From NCBI GenBank assembly GCA_026397855.1, contig JAPLUA010000181.1:1-18380 (forward strand): a stretch of 18,380 nucleotides of DNA. Direction: 5' to 3'. The translations under genes and the position numbers were made by a program. The first letter of the stretch is position 1; the number at the start of each line of letters is the position of its first letter. This DNA comes from Verrucomicrobiota bacterium. Its GTDB lineage: Bacteria; Verrucomicrobiota; Verrucomicrobiia; Limisphaerales; UBA8199. The notes under the pieces were generated by a model. That model ran no database searches, had not been told where the DNA came from, and was given only the letters and a program-made list of their open reading frames with translations. This document shows positions 14,478 to 18,380 of the stretch, piece by piece.

Positions 14478-16775
14478 ATGAAACACACAACACTACTGGC
14501 CGGCGCCCTGGCGCTGGTTTTGGCGGCGGCCCCCGCCCTGGGACGGCCGCCGGTGATTAGGTCCTTCGGGCGCAACGGCGAGTTGGTCTGCACGAACCTG
14601 CTGCCGGGCTCGCTCGCCAGCGTGCAATGGGCGGCGGCGGTGGCGGGGCCGTGGACCAATTCCCCGCCCGGCCTGGATGCGGTGACGGTGGACACCAACG
14701 GGGCGATCCGGGTGAATGTGCCGATGTCTTACCAGGCGATGTTCTACCGGGTGCGGGGCATTGAGAACCTGACATACGCCCAGACCCTCCAGGAGGCGCA
14801 GGCGGCGGCGCAGGAAATTCTCAGCCTGGGAGTCGTCACCTCCTTGGGCGTCGCGCTGGTGACTGCCGACCGCATGGTCTGGGCCACCAATTACGGATTC
14901 GCCGATCTGGACACCCGGCAACCGCCCAGCGCCGCGACCCTGTTCGGGATCGGCTCGACCTCGAAGATGTTTGCGGCGGCGGCCGTGATGCAACTGGTCG
15001 AGCGGGGACTGGTGAAGTTGGACGCGCCACTGGCCGGCTACGTGCCGTCGTTCCGCATGGCCGATCCCCGTTACACAAACATCACGGTTCGCATGCTGCT
15101 CAACCACGCGTCGGGCCTGCCCGGGTCAAACTACCGCAACACATTCACCTTCCAGCCGATCCCGGGTTACGCCGACAACGTGTTGGCTGCCCTGGCGGAG
15201 GAACGGCTCAAGGCCGCGCCCGGTTACATGGGAGTCTATTGCAACGATGGCTTCACGCTGGTGGAGATACTGATCCAGGCGGTGACCGGCCAGAGCTACG
15301 CTGAGTATGTGCAGGCGGCGATCTTCGATCCGCTGGGCATGACGCACACGGCCTACACGGAAACCCCCTTCCCGGACGGCGCTTACGCGAAGTTTTACCT
15401 CTCCGGCATCGCCCAACCGGAGGAGTTCGTCGGTGCCCAGGCCACGGGCGGGCTCTACACGACGCCGACCGACCTGGCGGCTTTTGCCCGGATGTTCCTC
15501 AACCGCGGCGCGCTGGGCTCGACCCAGGTCCTCGGTGCCGCGTCGGTGGCAGGGATGGCGGCAGACCAGACGCTGGGGACCTTCAATCCGGTGAAGTGGT
15601 CGGGGTTTACCTACGGACTGGGCTGGGACACCATCCAGGAGCCCGGGCTCCAGGCGGTGGGGATCGAGGGTTGGTCCAAGGGTGGGGACGCTGGGTTCTA
15701 CGGGGCGGAGCTGATGATCGCACCGCAAGCCGGCCTGGCGGTGGTGGTGATGGGGACACAGGGAGCAGGCTACAACCACACGGCCTTCGCGGAGCGGGTG
15801 CTACTGCGCGCGCTGGCCGAGAACGGGAGCATCGCCGCCTTCCCGGCCCCACTGGATCCGGTGGCCGCTGCCGTTGCACCGGTTCCCGAGGGCCTGCTCG
15901 CCTCGGTCGCGGGCTATTACGCGAATTACAAGACCCTCTACCAGGTCCGCGCGGAGACCAACAACTCGCTCTCCCTGTTGAAATTCGGCCCCGGCGGTTT
16001 CACTCCCACCGCCCCGGAACTGCAGTATCGCACCGACGGCTGGTTCACCCGGGAAGCGGTGCCGCTCGTTTCCTACCGGGTGGTGGCGGCCGCGGGAACC
16101 CAATACTTGGCCGCACGCGCGCCAATGGGGGCCGGGCACTACCTCGATCAGTTGGCCGATTCGCAGCGCGTGCAGCCGCTGGCGGCGCCACTCTCGCCGG
16201 CTTGGAGCAACCGCCTCGGCTCGATCTGGCTGATGGTCAACGAGAGCCCGGACTCGGAACACTACCAGCCCAATGCGGACCCCCGCTTTGCACTTGCCAG
16301 GGTGCCGGAGCTATCCGGACTGGTCATCGCCCGGCCAGCGCTGAATCCCAGTCCCCAGGTTCTCGACCCGTCCACCAGCGATACCGTGGCGAGGATGATG
16401 CTCGTCATACCCGGGGTGGAGGGGCGGGATCTCAACGATCTGGACATCATCGTGAAGGGGGGCGCGGAGTGGGTGCGCTGGGGGGACTGGCTGCACCGGC
16501 CGGCCGCCACGGTGCCGGTGCTGCCCGCTGGGTCAACCAACAATGTCGTCATCGGCGTGGAGGGCTACAGCGAGTGGCGGGCTGTTCAGGCCGGGGCCGT
16601 CCCCGCTACGGTATCAGTCTCCGGTGCCTACGCTTGGCGGTTTTACGGCCCGGACTTCACCCCCCTGGCCAGCGGGGCCGCGACTGGCCAGGCAACTTTG
16701 CCTGCGGGAACCGGACTTGGCTACCTGGCGCTGTTTGGGACCGCAAGCGAGAGCATTAGCGTGACCGTTGATTAA
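14478..16775 (+). CDS. Large exported class C beta-lactamase-like serine hydrolase
   Basis: 765 aa with a signal peptide (1-22). Residues 25-93 are a small beta module (SVQWAAAVAGPWT ... MFYRVRG), like the one ending the neighbouring cytochrome. The beta-lactamase/DD-peptidase domain covers about 98-445: SxxK is S160-T-S-K163 in FGIGSTSKMF, YxN is Y254-C-N256 in GVYCNDGF, and the third motif is K401-G-G in WSKGGDAGFYG (many relatives have HGG). AQATGGLYTTPTDLAAFARM is also typical. About 320 further residues (450-765) are beta-rich and unassigned. All catalytic motifs are present, so it should be active, most likely as an esterase or peptidase rather than a beta-lactamase. It starts 66 bp after the broken hydrolase, but the two have different added domains and are not simple duplicates. 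Confidence 0.88.
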   Translation: MKHTTLLAGALALVLAAAPALGRPPVIRSFGRNGELVCTNLLPGSLASVQWAAAVAGPWTNSPPGLDAVTVDTNGAIRVNVPMSYQAMFYRVRGIENLTYAQTLQEAQAAAQEILSLGVVTSLGVALVTADRMVWATNYGFADLDTRQPPSAATLFGIGSTSKMFAAAAVMQLVERGLVKLDAPLAGYVPSFRMADPRYTNITVRMLLNHASGLPGSNYRNTFTFQPIPGYADNVLAALAEERLKAAPGYMGVYCNDGFTLVEILIQAVTGQSYAEYVQAAIFDPLGMTHTAYTETPFPDGAYAKFYLSGIAQPEEFVGAQATGGLYTTPTDLAAFARMFLNRGALGSTQVLGAASVAGMAADQTLGTFNPVKWSGFTYGLGWDTIQEPGLQAVGIEGWSKGGDAGFYGAELMIAPQAGLAVVVMGTQGAGYNHTAFAERVLLRALAENGSIAAFPAPLDPVAAAVAPVPEGLLASVAGYYANYKTLYQVRAETNNSLSLLKFGPGGFTPTAPELQYRTDGWFTREAVPLVSYRVVAAAGTQYLAARAPMGAGHYLDQLADSQRVQPLAAPLSPAWSNRLGSIWLMVNESPDSEHYQPNADPRFALARVPELSGLVIARPALNPSPQVLDPSTSDTVARMMLVIPGVEGRDLNDLDIIVKGGAEWVRWGDWLHRPAATVPVLPAGSTNNVVIGVEGYSEWRAVQAGAVPATVSVSGAYAWRFYGPDFTPLASGAATGQATLPAGTGLGYLALFGTASESISVTVD

Positions 16776-16799
16776 CTCTGAGGTCCACGCTCCGCCAGC

Positions 16800-18101
16800 C
16801 TAACCCTGCGACAGCCCGAGCGCCTGGTCTATGTCGGCTTTGATGTCCTCGATGTCCTCAATGCCGATCGAGAGCCGCACGTAGTCGGGCGACACTCCCG
16901 TCTCCGCCTGTTCCGCCGCGGTTAGTTGCTGGTGCGTGGTCGAGGCCGGGTGAATCACCAGGCTCTTGGCGTCGCCGATGTTGGCAAGGTGCGAGAGCAG
17001 CTTGACTGAGTTGATGAACTTCTTGCCTGCCGCCAGGCCGCCTTTGATGCCGAAGCCGACGATGCCGCCAAAGCCCCGCTTGAGATACCTGGCTGCCTGC
17101 TGGTGGTTGGGATCGTCCGGCAGGCCCGGGTAGGTCACCCAGCTTACCAGCGGATGCTGCTTGAGGAAGTGCGCAACTGCGAGGGCGTTCTCCGAATGCT
17201 GCTTCTGGCGCAACGGCAGCGTTTCCAGCCCTTGGAGGAAGAGGAAGGCATTGAACGGGCTCAGGGCGGCGCCGATGTCCCGCAGCAGTTGCACGCGGGT
17301 CTTGATGATGAACGCCACGTTGCCCAGGCCGGGGAAGTCGCCGAACACATCCCAGAACTTGAGCCCGTGGTAGCTCGGGTCCGGCTCGGTGAATTCGGGG
17401 AACTTGCCGTTGTTCCACTTGAACTTGCCCGAATCAACAATGATCCCGCCAATGGAGGTGCCGTGCCCGCCGATGTATTTGGTAGCCGAGGCGACGATGA
17501 TGTCGGCCCCCAGGTCAATGGGCCGCACCAACCCTACGCCGATGGTATTGTCCACCACCAGCGGGATCCCGGCGTCGTGCGCGATCTTGCTCAGCGCATC
17601 GAAGTCGGGCACATCGAGCTTGGGGTTGCCGATGGTCTCGGCGTAGATGGCGCGGGTCTTCGGGGTGATGGCCTTGCGGAACGCCTCCGGGCTGCGGGAG
17701 TCCACGAACTTCACCGTGCGCCCCAGCTTCGGCAGTGTGTAGTGAAAGAGTTGGTAGGTGCCGCCGTAAAGGTTGTTGGCGGAAACGATCTCGTCGCCAA
17801 CCTGCGTGATTGCAATCATCGCCAGGGTGCAGGCCGACTGCCCGGAGGCTACCGCCAGCGCGCCGCTGCCCCCCTCGATCGCCGCGATGCGCTGCTCGAA
17901 CACATCGGTGGTGGGGTTCATGATGCGCGTGTAGATATTGCCGAACTCCTTCAGCGCAAAGAGATTGGCCGCGTGTTCGGAGTCCTTGAAGACGTAGGAC
18001 GTGGTCTGGTAGATCGGCACCGCCCGGGATCCGGTCGTCGGATCGGGCACTTGGCCGGCATGCAACGCCAGCGTAGCGAGGTTCTTAGATGAGTTGCTCA
18101 T
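16800..18101 (-). CDS. metY: O-acetylhomoserine sulfhydrylase (PLP enzyme)
   Basis: 433 aa, the usual length for the long MetY type of the Cys/Met metabolism PLP family. It makes homocysteine from O-acetylhomoserine and sulfide in the cytoplasm. Visible landmarks are HAGQVPDPTTGSRAVPIYQT at the start, IYTRIMNPTTD (phosphate and Tyr region), ANNLYGGTYQLF, VDNT with Asp184, and the PLP lysine K208 in SATKYIGGHGTSIGG. FVRL-type C-terminal residues (YVRLSIGIEDIEDI) close the family pattern. The ATG at 18101 has GGGAAAG upstream. It lies 11 bp after another minus-strand gene, so the two may be cotranscribed. It uses the product of the MetXW fusion encoded on the same strand about 10.6 kb downstream. 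Confidence 0.96.
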   Translation of the reverse strand: MSNSSKNLATLALHAGQVPDPTTGSRAVPIYQTTSYVFKDSEHAANLFALKEFGNIYTRIMNPTTDVFEQRIAAIEGGSGALAVASGQSACTLAMIAITQVGDEIVSANNLYGGTYQLFHYTLPKLGRTVKFVDSRSPEAFRKAITPKTRAIYAETIGNPKLDVPDFDALSKIAHDAGIPLVVDNTIGVGLVRPIDLGADIIVASATKYIGGHGTSIGGIIVDSGKFKWNNGKFPEFTEPDPSYHGLKFWDVFGDFPGLGNVAFIIKTRVQLLRDIGAALSPFNAFLFLQGLETLPLRQKQHSENALAVAHFLKQHPLVSWVTYPGLPDDPNHQQAARYLKRGFGGIVGFGIKGGLAAGKKFINSVKLLSHLANIGDAKSLVIHPASTTHQQLTAAEQAETGVSPDYVRLSIGIEDIEDIKADIDQALGLSQG

Positions 18102-18112
18102 AGGCTTTCCCG

Positions 18113-18380
18113 TTAAAATGCCAATTCCCTCCCGCTAAGCAAGGTCAGAAGCGCCCCTACGCGTGAACGCCGGACCCCCGCCTCCGGCCGCGCCACAAGG
18201 TTCGTGATCGGCACCTGCACAATGTTGGTATAGAACACCGGCCCCAGGCTCGTCATCACAGCCAGCACCAGGTTGGTCGCCACCGCCTCTCGCGCAACAT
18301 AGCCAGACACCGCCCCGCTCGCCGCATTGGTCACATAAACGATGCTGGTCCGCTCCACGACCTCCGGCACCACGTTGGTG
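18113..18380 (-). CDS. C-terminal end of a Thr-Asn-repeat protein (start beyond window)
   Basis: The minus frame is open to the right edge, with 88 residues visible before a TAA at 18115-18113. Codon choice is strongly G/C-ending, so it is probably a real gene end. The peptide has repeated beta-like Thr-Asn units (VPEVVERTSIVYVTN, AVATNLVLAVMTSLGPVFYT, TNIVQVPITNLV), then a basic end (GVRRSRVGALLTLLSGREL). Such TN-rich beta segments are common in exported proteins of this kind of genome. The family cannot be named from this fragment. It sits 11 bp upstream of metY, which may reflect a shared transcript. Confidence 0.6.
   Translation of the reverse strand, partial: TNVVPEVVERTSIVYVTNAASGAVSGYVAREAVATNLVLAVMTSLGPVFYTNIVQVPITNLVARPEAGVRRSRVGALLTLLSGRELAF

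Noticed and set aside
15596..16759. 387-aa plus-strand open frame overlapping the large serine hydrolase
   Set aside because: Gly/Arg-rich out-of-frame shadow of the real gene.
17103..18092. 329-aa plus-strand open frame
   Set aside because: Antisense to metY, with no recognisable motif.
1..18380. CRISPR arrays, tRNA or rRNA genes, phage genes
   Set aside because: No regularly spaced repeats, no tRNA or rRNA landmarks and no structural phage proteins seen on either strand.

Overview
The window (18,380 bp, GC-rich) looks like a chromosomal piece from a Verrucomicrobia-type bacterium. Grounds: codons ending in G or C; secreted proteins rich in Thr-Asn steps with small beta modules ending in an 'FFRVR' motif; an ECF sigma factor operon; many large exported enzymes; and relics of toxin-antitoxin, DUF4143 ATPase and REP-associated transposase genes. 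The phylum assignment is inferred from style and is not proven.

Layout. (1) 1-1334, minus strand: a CitMHS_2/NhaD-like ion transporter cut by the left edge. (2) 1694-4381, plus strand: a tightly packed three-gene operon with an ECF sigma factor, a small membrane protein in the anti-sigma position, and a 541-aa protein joining a bactofilin-like beta region, a multi-pass membrane region and an RDD domain. (3) 4391-6199, minus: a full-length MetX-MetW fusion for methionine synthesis. (4) 6343-6822, plus: a zinc-ribbon membrane protein. (5) About 6823-7710: a graveyard holding an intact AbrB-like antitoxin whose VapC partner survives only as its C-terminus, the two ends of a DUF4143 ATPase, and the N-terminal stub of a REP-associated transposase. 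(6) 7841-8479, minus: an orphan lipoprotein bracketed by a short direct repeat, then about 545 bp without a gene. (7) 9025-16775, plus: four exported proteins, namely a nucleoside-hydrolase-fold protein, a nine-heme cytochrome c with PKD and other beta domains, a class C serine hydrolase broken by an internal deletion and frameshift, and a second, much larger intact serine hydrolase. (8) 16800-18101, minus: MetY, 11 bp downstream of the end of another gene that runs off the right edge.

How the parts fit. MetXW acylates homoserine (the MetW half is its usual partner) and MetY sulfhydrylates the product, so both ends of the window encode one pathway on one strand. About 10.6 kb of secreted-protein genes and mobile-element debris lie between them, which suggests a met gene pair split by an accessory region. 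The sigma operon is a self-contained envelope-associated regulatory unit. The most unusual proteins are the bactofilin-like/RDD protein, the MetX-MetW fusion and the nonaheme cytochrome with an unnamed N-terminal domain. I found no CRISPR array, tRNA, rRNA, phage or complete mobile element, and no clear new multi-gene system.
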